Below are positions 6,198-13,388 of a stretch of DNA of 13,388 nucleotides, in pieces. The stretch's first letter is position 1. Each line of letters begins with the position of its first letter. Source of the DNA: Flavobacteriales bacterium UBA2426. Its GTDB lineage: Bacteria; Bacteroidota; Bacteroidia; Flavobacteriales_F; PHOS-HE28. Made by a program: the position numbers and the translations under genes. Where the stretch lies: the NCBI GenBank assembly GCA_002342985.1, contig DDRC01000201.1, forward strand, positions 1 through 13,388. Direction: 5' to 3'. Under the pieces are notes generated by a model, which was given only the letters and a program-made list of their open reading frames with translations, did no database searches and was not told where the DNA came from.

Positions 6198-7656
6198 CCG
6201 CTTCCGCCCCTTGGCGGGCCGCGCGCTCAGCTGGAGGCTCCGGCGGGTACTTCAGGTCGAACAGCACGACCATGGCCGTGAAGGCCCAGAACGGCACGGA
6301 AGCCTTGTCCATGTCGAGGAAGTTGTTCAGCGCGCCATGCAGGTAGTAGGTCACCAACCCCATGAAGGCCGCCGTGACCAGCCTGCGATCGGCACCGGCC
6401 GGCATGCGCTGGTACAGGCGGATCGCCCGATAGATGGTGACGGCAATCAGCGCCACCATCAGTCCCATGCCCAGCACGCCCTGCTCGGCCAGCGGGCCCA
6501 GGTACTCGCTGTGGGCATTGCCCTGCAGGCCGAAGTTGGTGCTGATGATCGTGCGGTCCTCAGAAGCCTGGAAAGGCGCATACTGGAACATGTAGGTGCC
6601 CGGGCCCCAGCCGAACAGGGGCCGCTCCTGCCACATGCGCAAGGCCGAGTTCCAGCGGTTGATCCGCTCCAGGTTGCTGGCGTCGCTGCTGATGTTGGAG
6701 ATGGACTGCACGTGCTCCTTCAGGTCATCGCTGCTCTCCTCACGGTTGCGCTCCAGGGCGATGGTGATCTGGTCGCGGTTCACCACGTAGCCCACCCCCC
6801 CCACGGTGAGGAGCAGTCCCAGCGCCCAGACCGGGACCCGGAACCGCATCAGGAGGAACAGCCCTGCGGCACCCATCAGGCTTAGCCACGCCGCACGGGT
6901 GTAGGAGAACACGAGCCCCGTGCCCAGCACGACGAGCAGCAGCAGCGCGATGCCCCGCTCCGTGCGTGAGTAGCCGGGCATGGCCACGGCAGCCACGGTG
7001 AAGGGCAGCATGAACGCGATGACGGCGCCGTAGCTCGTATGGTCCTTGAAGAATGGGCTCATCACCCAGTGGGCCGGGTCGTGCTCGAAATGGAAGCGCG
7101 AATGCTGGTAGAGCGTGTAGACGATGACGACCATGAGGCCCGCCAGGAAGGCCTTCATGAACCGGTGCATGTTCCGCTCGTCGCGGAACAGCCGGCTGGC
7201 CAGGAAGTACATGCAGGTGACGAACCAGAGGCGGGCGAGCAGGTACTTCACCGACACCATGGGCATGCTGCTGGGAACGATGCAGACGGCCATCCAGATG
7301 AGCTGCGCGAGCACGATCCAGGTGATGGGGTGCCTGATGAAGGAGGCGTCGAGCTGGCCGCGGTGCAGCGCGAGCTTCAGTAGGAACAGGCACATAAGGC
7401 CAACCATGAGCGGTTCGGTGGGCAGCGAGACCCCGATGCCGCCGAGATCGAGCTCCTCCAGATTGATGGAAAGCGGGGTGGCGAAGGCGATGAAGAGAAG
7501 CAGGCGCTCCGGGACCATGATCATGGCCCAGGTTGCGAGCAGCGCGGCGGGCAGCACCGCGAGCCACGGGAAGTCCATGGCCGTGAGCACTGCGTTCGCC
7601 AGGACGAAAGCGATGCACGCCGCCCCGATCCACTCCCGCTTGATGACCCCCACCAT
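6190..7656 (-). CDS. O-antigen polymerase/ligase family membrane protein
   Basis: This 488-residue protein has many transmembrane helices and the Wzy_C/WaaL architecture. It would polymerise surface-polysaccharide repeat units or ligate chains to an acceptor at the periplasmic face. Key signs are SYTRAAWLSLMG (251-262), then a large periplasmic loop (about 292-395) holding RINRWNSALRMWQERPLFGWG (331-351) and NAHSEYLG (380-387), whose H382 is the expected conserved histidine. More helices follow to about 467, and the tail is cytoplasmic and charged. Polymerase and ligase cannot be told apart by sequence alone; the neighbouring flippase and Wzz-like genes favour a Wzy role. ATG 7656 is chosen over TTG at 7662, two residues earlier; it lies 2 bases after the upstream stop. 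This is the last gene of the minus-strand run. Confidence 0.88.
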   Translation of the reverse strand: MVGVIKREWIGAACIAFVLANAVLTAMDFPWLAVLPAALLATWAMIMVPERLLLFIAFATPLSINLEELDLGGIGVSLPTEPLMVGLMCLFLLKLALHRGQLDASFIRHPITWIVLAQLIWMAVCIVPSSMPMVSVKYLLARLWFVTCMYFLASRLFRDERNMHRFMKAFLAGLMVVIVYTLYQHSRFHFEHDPAHWVMSPFFKDHTSYGAVIAFMLPFTVAAVAMPGYSRTERGIALLLLVVLGTGLVFSYTRAAWLSLMGAAGLFLLMRFRVPVWALGLLLTVGGVGYVVNRDQITIALERNREESSDDLKEHVQSISNISSDASNLERINRWNSALRMWQERPLFGWGPGTYMFQYAPFQASEDRTIISTNFGLQGNAHSEYLGPLAEQGVLGMGLMVALIAVTIYRAIRLYQRMPAGADRRLVTAAFMGLVTYYLHGALNNFLDMDKASVPFWAFTAMVVLFDLKYPPEPPAERAARQGAEAVS

Positions 7657-7658
7657 GA

Positions 7659-8600
7659 TCAATGGCGATGGTCGCGCCAGACCAGCAGCACGAAGCAGAG
7701 GAAGAGGGCGGAGAGCGTGGCGGTGGAGACGATGAGCCAGCGCACCGGGTAGACCTTCTTGTCGCTGACCTCGGGATAGACCACCACGTTCGTATAGGTG
7801 AGCTCCTTGGTCACATCGTTCACCACCTTCTCGTACTCGGTGAGCAGGCGGTCGTAGTTGGACCGGAACAGGTTGCTCAGCTCGGTAAGCTCGCGGAATT
7901 CGCCGCCCTTCTCCTCCAGCCGGCGGATCATGGAGAGAACGGCATCCCGCTGTGCCTGGGATGACCCGCTCGAGAGCATCCGCACATAGCCCTTGGTGAG
8001 CTCCTTCACCTGCGACTCGTAGCTGAGCAGCCCCTCCTCCTGACGCAGGGCATTAAGGCGCCGTTCCACGCTATCGAGCTTGGCGCGCTCATGGCCGAGC
8101 GCCCGCTCGGCGATCGCGAGCACCTCGTAGCTCTTCTCGCGCTGCAGGCGTCGTGCGAGGAGATTCACCTGCTCCAGCATGGCGAGCACCATGTCGCGCG
8201 CGGCACGGGGGTCCTCGTCGACGACCTCGATCAGCACCGACTCGTAGCGCGTCTTGGAGATCTCCACACGGTCGTTGAACTCGTTGTAGAGCGCGAAGTA
8301 GCCCCCGCTCGCCACCGTGTCGATCTCGTACTTCGCGGGCAGATCGAAGGCCTTGATGAGGCTGTCCCTGATGCTGTTGCTCTCGAGGAGCTGCAGCAGC
8401 TGGTCCGTACGCGTCTCGATGCTGTAGCTGTTGAGGTTCACCGGATAGACGGTGGCCGTGCTCTTGAAGCGCGGCGGCATGAACGCAGGTCCGCTGAGGA
8501 TGGCTGATGCAATGGCGGCCACGGCGCCAACCGCGACGAAGAGCCGCGCATTCCGCCGGAAGACGGAAAGGAAAGTGGTGAAGTTGAGCTCAGCGGCCAT
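7659..8600 (-). CDS. Wzz-type chain-length regulator (second of tandem pair)
   Basis: This 313-residue polysaccharide co-polymerase-like protein sits in the inner membrane. One helix lies near the N-terminus (about 20-40) and one near the C-terminus (about 288-308). Between them is a periplasmic region with long helices (about 140-270, rich in E, R, L), as in Wzz proteins that set polymer length. The segment before the second helix, DKKVYPVRWLIV, is the proline-bearing motif of the family. No Walker kinase motifs or tyrosine-rich tail follow, so it is not a fused BY-kinase. Its ATG overlaps the end of the preceding Wzz-like gene by 11 bases and its stop is 2 bases before the polymerase ATG, so the three are probably translated from one message. 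The two Wzz-like proteins are clearly related but divergent. Confidence 0.85.
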   Translation of the reverse strand: MAAELNFTTFLSVFRRNARLFVAVGAVAAIASAILSGPAFMPPRFKSTATVYPVNLNSYSIETRTDQLLQLLESNSIRDSLIKAFDLPAKYEIDTVASGGYFALYNEFNDRVEISKTRYESVLIEVVDEDPRAARDMVLAMLEQVNLLARRLQREKSYEVLAIAERALGHERAKLDSVERRLNALRQEEGLLSYESQVKELTKGYVRMLSSGSSQAQRDAVLSMIRRLEEKGGEFRELTELSNLFRSNYDRLLTEYEKVVNDVTKELTYTNVVVYPEVSDKKVYPVRWLIVSTATLSALFLCFVLLVWRDHRH

Positions 8601-9636
8601 GGGATGCGCGCACCTTGTTCACGTTCTCCTGGATGACGATGAGCAGCAAGGCCAGGAGGAAGGCCGAGATGCCGCTCATGGCCACGATGAGCCATCGGAT
8701 GGGGTAGGACTTCTTATCCGCCGGCTGGGCCCTGTTGACGACGAATTTGTGCGGAAGGTCGCTCTCCAGGTCGGCCTGGGCCTGCTCCAGCTTCATGCGC
8801 AGGATGCTCAGGCGCTTGGTCTCGTTGAAGAGGCGGTCCTGCAGGGTCACATAGGCCCCGCCGTACTGGGCGAGGACCTTGAACCGCTCCTCGAACTCCT
8901 TCACGGCCCGCTGGTCGCCCTTCACGATGGCCGCGCCGAGATACTCGTTGTAGCGCTCGGTCTGGGTATGGTAGTCGTGCACGCCCAGGTCGCGCAGCAC
9001 GCGCATGCTGTCCTGCCATTGGGAGATGTCCGCCTCGAGCTGCTCCACCTTGCTGCGGACGATGCGAAGGCCCTTCTCGGCGCGCTCACGGGCCATCTCC
9101 TTCCACACGCTGTCCACCTGTGCCGAGATGAAGTTGGCGATGTCCGCTGCGCGCTGGGGATCCGGGTCGTTCACCTCCACCTTCACGCTGCTGAACTTGG
9201 TGTACTCGAATTTGATGTGGTCGCGATAGGCCTCGCGCAGCTCGCTGTTGCGGTGGCGGCTGTCGGGCTTGATGCGGTACACCTCGAAGAGGTTGAACCG
9301 CTGGGCGACCCTGTCGCGGATCTCATCCGAATGCAGCAGCTGCAAGAGCTGCTCGCTGTCCTCCTCATCGCCCAAGGCAAGGATGTCGTCGCGCCCGGTA
9401 GCCTGCTCGTTGAGCAGGGCCTTGGAGGCGCTGTTGGTGATGGCCGGGAACATGATCACCTCGCTGCGGTAGAGCGGGGTGATGAGGAACGCGGCGGCAA
9501 CGCCGGCTGCCAGACCGATCAGAGTGACCCCGATGATCAACCGGCGGCGCTGCCAGAGGTAAAGGACGAGGTCGAAGGGCGGCGGCTCGGACGCAGCGGC
9601 CATGGGGGCTCTGCGCCTGGTGAGGGTCTCCTGCAT
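8590..9636 (-). CDS. Wzz-type chain-length regulator (first of tandem pair)
   Basis: This 348-residue inner-membrane protein has the same plan as its downstream neighbour: an N-terminal helix (about 32-52), a long periplasmic helical region and a C-terminal helix after DKKSYPIRWLIVAM. Shared landmarks include QLLQLLHSDEIRD against QLLQLLESNSIRD, and the VNDPDPQRAAD stretch against VDEDPRAARD. The start is uncertain: ATG 9636 (MQETLTRRRAPM) or ATG 9603 (MAAASEPPPF, 337 residues) both keep the first helix. The frame is open well upstream but runs into the flippase gene. A candidate -7 box lies about 26 bases before 9636. The protein probably forms oligomers with the second Wzz and acts on the Wzy product; mixed assembly is inference. 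Confidence 0.85.
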   Translation of the reverse strand: MQETLTRRRAPMAAASEPPPFDLVLYLWQRRRLIIGVTLIGLAAGVAAAFLITPLYRSEVIMFPAITNSASKALLNEQATGRDDILALGDEEDSEQLLQLLHSDEIRDRVAQRFNLFEVYRIKPDSRHRNSELREAYRDHIKFEYTKFSSVKVEVNDPDPQRAADIANFISAQVDSVWKEMARERAEKGLRIVRSKVEQLEADISQWQDSMRVLRDLGVHDYHTQTERYNEYLGAAIVKGDQRAVKEFEERFKVLAQYGGAYVTLQDRLFNETKRLSILRMKLEQAQADLESDLPHKFVVNRAQPADKKSYPIRWLIVAMSGISAFLLALLLIVIQENVNKVRASHGR

Positions 9637-9661
9637 GCGGGGCCTAACGGTGAAAGGTCGG

Positions 9662-9669
9662 CTAAAGTA
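9662..9669 (-). promoter_or_regulatory. Candidate -7 box before the Wzz pair
   Basis: Read on the minus strand the bases are TACTTTAG, which fits TAnnTTTG with one mismatch. They lie in the 38-base gap between the flippase stop and the Wzz start at 9636. No -33 partner was found; it could be an internal promoter for wzz-wzz-wzy. Confidence 0.3.
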
Positions 9670-9674
9670 CGCGT

Positions 9675-11132
9675 TCACCCCTGTCGGCCAGTCCCTTCCA
9701 GCGCCATGGCCGCGCGGAGCTCCGCCGGCCGCAACAGGCCCGTGAGCAAGGCCGCTCCAGCCGCGAGGAGGGCGAAGACCAGGCCCGTCATCCAAAAGGG
9801 CAGGGCGAGCCGGTCAAGCCCCAGACCAAGGCCGGCCAAGCCGGTGGCATAGAGCGCCGCCCGGAAGAGGGTCGGGGCGATTCCGGCCAACCGGTGCATG
9901 CGCGCCGCGAGAACCACCTGCGCCGTCGCCGTGAGCACCTGAGTGACCAGCGCTGCCCAGGCCGCCCCCTCGGCCTGCAGGCGGGGAATCAGGAGGGCGT
10001 TCAGGGCGATGTTGAGCACCGCACCGCCTGCGGCCATCCAGTTCAGGAGCCGCAGTTCACCGCCAGCCGTGAGCAGGGTACCGAAGACATAGGTGGTGCA
10101 GACGGCCGCGAAGCACCAGATGAGGAGCGCGAAGACCCGCGCCGCCTCGGCCACATGATCGGCATAGAGCAGGCCCATCACGCCTGCCGCATGAAGGCTG
10201 CCGAAGACGGCGGCTGCCAAGGAAGCCACCAGCACCAGCCGGAAGGCCAGGCCGGCAAGCGGGGTGACATCGGCGCGCTCCTGGAGCATGCGGCTGAACA
10301 TGGGCAGCAGCAGGCCCGCCACCAGATAGCCGAGCATGTTGAGCGCCTCGAACCAGCGGAACCCCTGGTAGTAGATACCCGCCTGCAGTGCGCCGTCAGG
10401 CAGCATGCGCTCCAGCATGACGGTATCGATCCGGTAATAGAAGGTCATCAGCAGGATGAGCACCGCGAAGGGAAAGCTCTGCCGCACCACCACGATGCTG
10501 AAGGCCGGCCGCCATGCCATCGACACGGGCCCGCTCAGCCGCAGCACGAACGCCAGTGCCACCAGGAAGGTGACCGCGTAGCTCAAGGTCTGCGCCCATA
10601 CGAACCATTCGATGCGGAAGGGCTCTCCTGCCGCCCGCCCCCAGAGCAGCCATCCGACGCCGCCGATCAGCAGCACGCGGTCGAGCACGCTGAGAAGACT
10701 GTCCCATCGGAAGCGCTGGGCGCCGGCGATGTTGCTGCGCAAGTAGAGGATGCTGGCCACCAGGCCCTGATTCAGCACCAGCCAACCCAGCATGCCCAGC
10801 CTCTCGCCCCGGTAGCCGAGCACCACCCCGGTGGCCACCGTGAGCACGGCATAGGCCAGCAACAGCGCCATGCGCACCGCCGCCACCCCTCCCAGGTACT
10901 TGCCCATGAGATGGGTGTGCCGCGCCACATGCCGCGTGCTGTAGTTCGTCAGCCCCAGGTCCAGCACGATGTTGAGCAGGAAGCCCAGGCTGAGGAGGGC
11001 CGCATAACTGCCGTAAGCCTCCGCACCCACTGCGCGCTGCACCCCGGCATCGATGCCCAGGATGTAGAAGGGCTTCACCAGCAGGTTGAGCGCCAGCAGC
11101 AGCAGCAGGTTGGTCAGGAAGGCACGGCGCAT
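9675..11132 (-). CDS. Oligosaccharide flippase, Wzx/MOP family
   Basis: This 485-residue polytopic protein has about 12-14 hydrophobic segments and belongs to the polysaccharide-synthesis flippase family, which moves lipid-linked repeat units from the cytoplasmic to the periplasmic leaflet. The opening MRRAFLTNLLLLLALNLLVKP and the mid-protein motif FYYRIDTVMLERM (231-243) are characteristic. The C-terminal half is alanine/leucine-rich helices, as usual for the MOP superfamily. ATG 11132 is chosen because it begins exactly at the first membrane segment; the frame is open further upstream to 11357 but only through the barrel gene. It lies 47 bases after the barrel gene stop, with a small hairpin between. 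Together with the Wzz and Wzy genes it makes a Wzx/Wzy-dependent export set, but no glycosyltransferases are seen here. Confidence 0.88.
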   Translation of the reverse strand: MRRAFLTNLLLLLALNLLVKPFYILGIDAGVQRAVGAEAYGSYAALLSLGFLLNIVLDLGLTNYSTRHVARHTHLMGKYLGGVAAVRMALLLAYAVLTVATGVVLGYRGERLGMLGWLVLNQGLVASILYLRSNIAGAQRFRWDSLLSVLDRVLLIGGVGWLLWGRAAGEPFRIEWFVWAQTLSYAVTFLVALAFVLRLSGPVSMAWRPAFSIVVVRQSFPFAVLILLMTFYYRIDTVMLERMLPDGALQAGIYYQGFRWFEALNMLGYLVAGLLLPMFSRMLQERADVTPLAGLAFRLVLVASLAAAVFGSLHAAGVMGLLYADHVAEAARVFALLIWCFAAVCTTYVFGTLLTAGGELRLLNWMAAGGAVLNIALNALLIPRLQAEGAAWAALVTQVLTATAQVVLAARMHRLAGIAPTLFRAALYATGLAGLGLGLDRLALPFWMTGLVFALLAAGAALLTGLLRPAELRAAMALEGTGRQG

Positions 11133-11154
11133 TCGGCGGCGTGAAGATGAGAAG

Positions 11155-11170
11155 TCGGGCCGGTGCCCGA
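11155..11170 (-). terminator. Small hairpin between barrel and flippase genes
   Basis: TCGGGC and GCCCGA form a perfect 6-bp stem around a four-base loop. On the minus strand it is followed by CTTCTCATCTTC, a pyrimidine-rich but not T-only run. It could act as an attenuator that lowers flippase, wzz and wzy transcription relative to the sigma and barrel genes, or it could stabilise mRNA. Confidence 0.35.
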
Positions 11171-11179
11171 TCCCATCGG

Positions 11180-12793
11180 TCAGGGCAGCCGGTAGCTGAG
11201 GCTGAGGACGAACCCGCCGGCCGTCGACCTGCGTGCCACGCCCTCCTGCACCACCGCATCCATGAACTGGCCGCGCAGCGCCGGCTCCAGCCCGATGCTC
11301 CAAGCGCTGTTGAACCGGTAGCGCACATAGGCCCTGGCCGTCCAGCCGAGCACCCATTGGCGCACGGCAGCCGGGTCCGCATCCGCGTAGCCATCGCCTT
11401 CTTCCGCCGGCAGGGAGATATCACGGCGCGTCAGCAGCCCGATCGACGGACCGCCGCGCACCCCGATGCTCCACCGGCCTTGGACTGCGTGCGCATCGAG
11501 CAGCAGCGGCAACTCGATGTAGCTGGTGCGGTTCACCCGCTGGCGGGCCTGCCGGATGACCAAGCGGGTGGCCGTGGTATCGTAAGCTGAACGGATCACC
11601 ATCACCGTGGCAGGCACGTTGAACCCGTAGTATTCCATCTGCCCCTCGCCGTTGAAGGCCGAGTCCGTGATGACAAGCAGGGTGGTGTCAACCGGGGTCA
11701 GGTACCAGTACCGGTCGAGCTCAATGGTCGTCCGGATAGCCTCCGGGGTGCTGAGGCGATCGGCGAAGGACCCGTGATGCAGTCCGAACCCGATGCCGAG
11801 GTTCCGGTTCATCCGCATGGCCTCCGCTCCAACGCCAACGCTCAGCTGCGGGGAAACCGACCAATCGCTCGCGGCATTGCCCCGATAGTCACTGGTGGCA
11901 GAGAAGCCTCCCGCCAGCGCTCCCACCTCCCAGCTCCAGCGGCTGATCCGGAGCGGCTGGATCACCGGGCCTGGCTCCACCGTGTGGGGCAATGCCGGAG
12001 CAAGGCTGGCGGAGATGCCCAGCAGCATGGGAATGGCCCTCCGCTCCGCCCCTTCCGATCGGGAGGCATCCTCACTGCGCAGACCGATCAGTGAGGCTGA
12101 AGCGTCCTCCCCAAGGGCCGACCGCAGGACACCCGGTTCATCGCCCGACAACGCGAGGGCGGAACTCAGCTCGGGGTTCGGCTCAAAGCGCCGACCCGGT
12201 GGCAGGCCGGCATCCCGTAATCCGCTCCCGACAGGCTCCGGTACAATGCCACCATCGCCCGTATCGGCTGTGCGGTCCGCGGGGGCATGGGCAGCTGGTG
12301 CCGCGGCCGCGCGCCCAATGGCCGGATTCACGGGCAGCATGGGATTGGCTGCTGCGAAGGGGGCCGTCGCGTCATGATGATGGCTTCCGGTCACGGATGG
12401 AGCACGGGGCGTGTCCGGAGCAGCAGCGTCTCCGCCAAGGCTGGATGCCCGATCGGCCCGTTCGATCGGCGCTGCGGCCTCTGTCTCACGCGAGGTGGCT
12501 CCTCCTTCCATCTCCGCATTCCCTGCCGCCGCCGGCTGCCCGGCTGCACCGGCAGCAGCGCTCCCCGACACCACGGTCCTGCTGTGCTCTCGGGCCCATG
12601 GCTCGCCGCCAAGGATCCAGGCCATGCCCACTGCTGCCAACAAGCCGCCCAGGTACCAACCCCAACGACGACGCCTCCCCTTCCTGGCGGCAATGGCACG
12701 TTGCGCATCGAGCCAGGCCGATTCCTCAAAGGGGTATGCACGCTCTTCCAGCTTGCGCCGCGCCAGCTCGTCGAATTGCTCGTTCAGGTTCAT
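11180..12793 (-). CDS. Membrane-anchored outer-membrane beta-barrel protein, sigma-factor partner
   Basis: This is a 537-residue protein of unusual layout. Residues 1-44 are a charged cytoplasmic segment (FDELARRKLEERAYPFEESAW). A single membrane helix follows RRRRWGWY (about 45-62), with arginines before it that place the N-terminus inside. Residues about 70-270 are a low-complexity linker rich in alanine, glycine, proline and serine. Residues about 283-537 alternate as beta-strands like a PorT/OmpA-type barrel, with SYIELPLLLDAH (424-435) and WSIGVRGGPSIGLL (441-454). There is no signal peptidase site, so the helix probably stays as an anchor. The gene overlaps the sigma gene by 4 bases (ATGA), as anti-sigma genes often do. 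An anti-sigma role for the N-terminus and a barrel at the outer membrane are inferences. The protein ends in YRLP rather than the usual terminal aromatic. Confidence 0.8.
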   Translation of the reverse strand: MNLNEQFDELARRKLEERAYPFEESAWLDAQRAIAARKGRRRRWGWYLGGLLAAVGMAWILGGEPWAREHSRTVVSGSAAAGAAGQPAAAGNAEMEGGATSRETEAAAPIERADRASSLGGDAAAPDTPRAPSVTGSHHHDATAPFAAANPMLPVNPAIGRAAAAPAAHAPADRTADTGDGGIVPEPVGSGLRDAGLPPGRRFEPNPELSSALALSGDEPGVLRSALGEDASASLIGLRSEDASRSEGAERRAIPMLLGISASLAPALPHTVEPGPVIQPLRISRWSWEVGALAGGFSATSDYRGNAASDWSVSPQLSVGVGAEAMRMNRNLGIGFGLHHGSFADRLSTPEAIRTTIELDRYWYLTPVDTTLLVITDSAFNGEGQMEYYGFNVPATVMVIRSAYDTTATRLVIRQARQRVNRTSYIELPLLLDAHAVQGRWSIGVRGGPSIGLLTRRDISLPAEEGDGYADADPAAVRQWVLGWTARAYVRYRFNSAWSIGLEPALRGQFMDAVVQEGVARRSTAGGFVLSLSYRLP

Positions 12794-13350
12794 GGCAGTG
12801 CGTTCTTGACGGCGACGGTGGCCAACCGAGCGATGGATTGCTGCAGCACCTGCCGGGCATGGCTCACGTGCCATTTTGAGGTGCCCTCGCTGATGCCCAG
12901 CATGGTGGCGATCTCGGCATGCCCGAAGCCGTCGATGGCGAAGAGATTGAAGACCTTCCGCGACATGTCGGGGACGCGGGAGAGGAGCTCGGCGAAGGCC
13001 TCGGCATCCATCTGCCGCAGGTAGTCGTTCACCTCGGTGAGCGCGCCCTCATCCAGCGGCGCATCGAGCGATTCGCTCTGCCGGCGCTGGCGGTCGTGGC
13101 GGTGCTGGTCGATCACGGTATTGATCATGATGCGTCGGGTCCAGAGCTCGAAGGGGACCTCGGGCCGTCGTTTGTCCAGGTTCGTCAGGATCTTCAGGAA
13201 GCCCTGGTTCATGCGGGCCACGGCATCCTGCTTGTTGCGTTCGTAGCGGCCACAGATGGCCATCATCTGCCCGTACAAGGCGCGGTACAGCTCGTACTGC
13301 GCCTTGGGCTCCTCGCGGAGGCAGCGTTCGATGAGGCTCTCGGGGACCAT
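12790..13350 (-). CDS. ECF-type RNA polymerase sigma factor
   Basis: This 186-residue sigma-70 family protein carries only regions 2 and 4. Region 2 (about 15-85) includes LYRALYGQMMAICGRYERN, a version of the core-binding helix common in Bacteroidota, and FELWTRRIMINTVIDQHR, which recognises the -10 element. A variable acidic linker (about 92-112) precedes region 4 (about 115-172), whose helix-turn-helix is GFGHAEIATMLGISEGTSKW (141-160). The start at ATG 13350 is the usual N-terminus; a GC-rich hairpin lies just upstream. Its stop overlaps the ATG of the barrel-anchor gene, suggesting translational coupling to a regulator. Targets are unknown; the run of polysaccharide genes behind it is an obvious candidate, and self-regulation is common in the family. 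Confidence 0.92.
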   Translation of the reverse strand: MVPESLIERCLREEPKAQYELYRALYGQMMAICGRYERNKQDAVARMNQGFLKILTNLDKRRPEVPFELWTRRIMINTVIDQHRHDRQRRQSESLDAPLDEGALTEVNDYLRQMDAEAFAELLSRVPDMSRKVFNLFAIDGFGHAEIATMLGISEGTSKWHVSHARQVLQQSIARLATVAVKNALP

Positions 13351-13356
13351 GCCATT

Positions 13357-13370
13357 GTGCCGAAGGGCAC
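13357..13370 (-). other. Hairpin in the sigma-gene leader
   Basis: GTGCC and GGCAC form a 5-bp stem with a four-base loop (CTTC on the minus strand), ending 6 bases before the sigma ATG. It could hinder ribosome access or simply be part of a terminator pair with the adjacent hairpin. Confidence 0.35.
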
Positions 13371-13385
13371 CCGCCTCATGGCGGG
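13370..13385 (-). terminator. CCCGCC/GGCGGG hairpin at the right edge
   Basis: CCCGCC (13370-13375) and GGCGGG (13380-13385) form a perfect 6-bp stem with a TCAT loop. The inner stem is the same as that of the efp terminator at 3961-3976. It may close the gene beyond the right edge. No T-run is seen within the window. Confidence 0.35.
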
Positions 13386-13388
13386 GGA

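Noticed and set aside
7657..7662. TTG at 7662 as the polymerase start
   Set aside because: An ATG follows two codons later, just after the upstream stop, and fits better; the difference is only two residues.
8452..9852. Long open frame of 466 codons on the plus strand
   Set aside because: It lies antisense to the two Wzz genes, whose motifs are clear; its product is low-complexity and rich in H, L, V and A, as expected of a GC-rich shadow frame.
9894..11144. Long open frame of 416 codons on the plus strand, rich in Q, H and E
   Set aside because: It is antisense to the flippase gene; its composition reflects the complement of leucine- and alanine-rich membrane helices.

Overview
The window is a gene-dense stretch of bacterial chromosome, GC-rich by eye, with almost no intergenic space. 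It looks like a GC-rich member of the Bacteroidota, probably a Flavobacteriales-like lineage. Supporting signs are the lack of Shine-Dalgarno sequences before starts, TAnnTTTG-like -7 boxes before some genes, an efp gene followed by a second-type lpxD, the residues of the FolE N-terminus, and an ECF sigma factor paired with a membrane-anchored beta-barrel protein. The lineage is inferred from gene content and remembered family features; no search was run. No tRNA, rRNA, insertion sequence, CRISPR array or attachment site was seen, and no gene-free stretch exceeds about 115 bases.

Plus strand, 1-3309: six genes lie head to tail with gaps of 1 to 4 bases. They are folE (5' end outside the window), a class I photolyase/cryptochrome gene, two tandem 53-residue basic proteins of unknown function, an SRPBCC-fold protein and a CrtZ-type carotenoid hydroxylase. 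Together they suggest a light and photodamage operon: pterin supply, DNA photorepair and carotenoid (zeaxanthin-type) synthesis. The two small proteins are an unrecognised duplicated family.

Plus strand, 3310-6197: elongation factor P has an unusual loop with no lysine at the usual modified position. It is followed by a strong hairpin terminator, an lpxD-like acyltransferase for lipid A, and a GAF plus SpoIIE/RsbU-type PP2C phosphatase.

Minus strand, 13350-6190: six genes run together. In order of transcription they are an ECF sigma factor, a protein joining a cytoplasmic segment, one inner-membrane helix, a long low-complexity linker and a C-terminal outer-membrane beta-barrel, then a Wzx-like flippase, two tandem Wzz-like chain-length regulators and a Wzy/WaaL-like O-antigen polymerase/ligase. 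The sigma and barrel genes overlap by 4 bases (ATGA). This is the most interesting part: it may be a trans-envelope sensor and sigma switch joined to the polymerisation and flipping machinery for a surface polysaccharide. No glycosyltransferase, outer-membrane export channel or BY-kinase gene is present in the window. The phosphatase and polymerase genes converge and overlap by 8 bases at 6190-6197.
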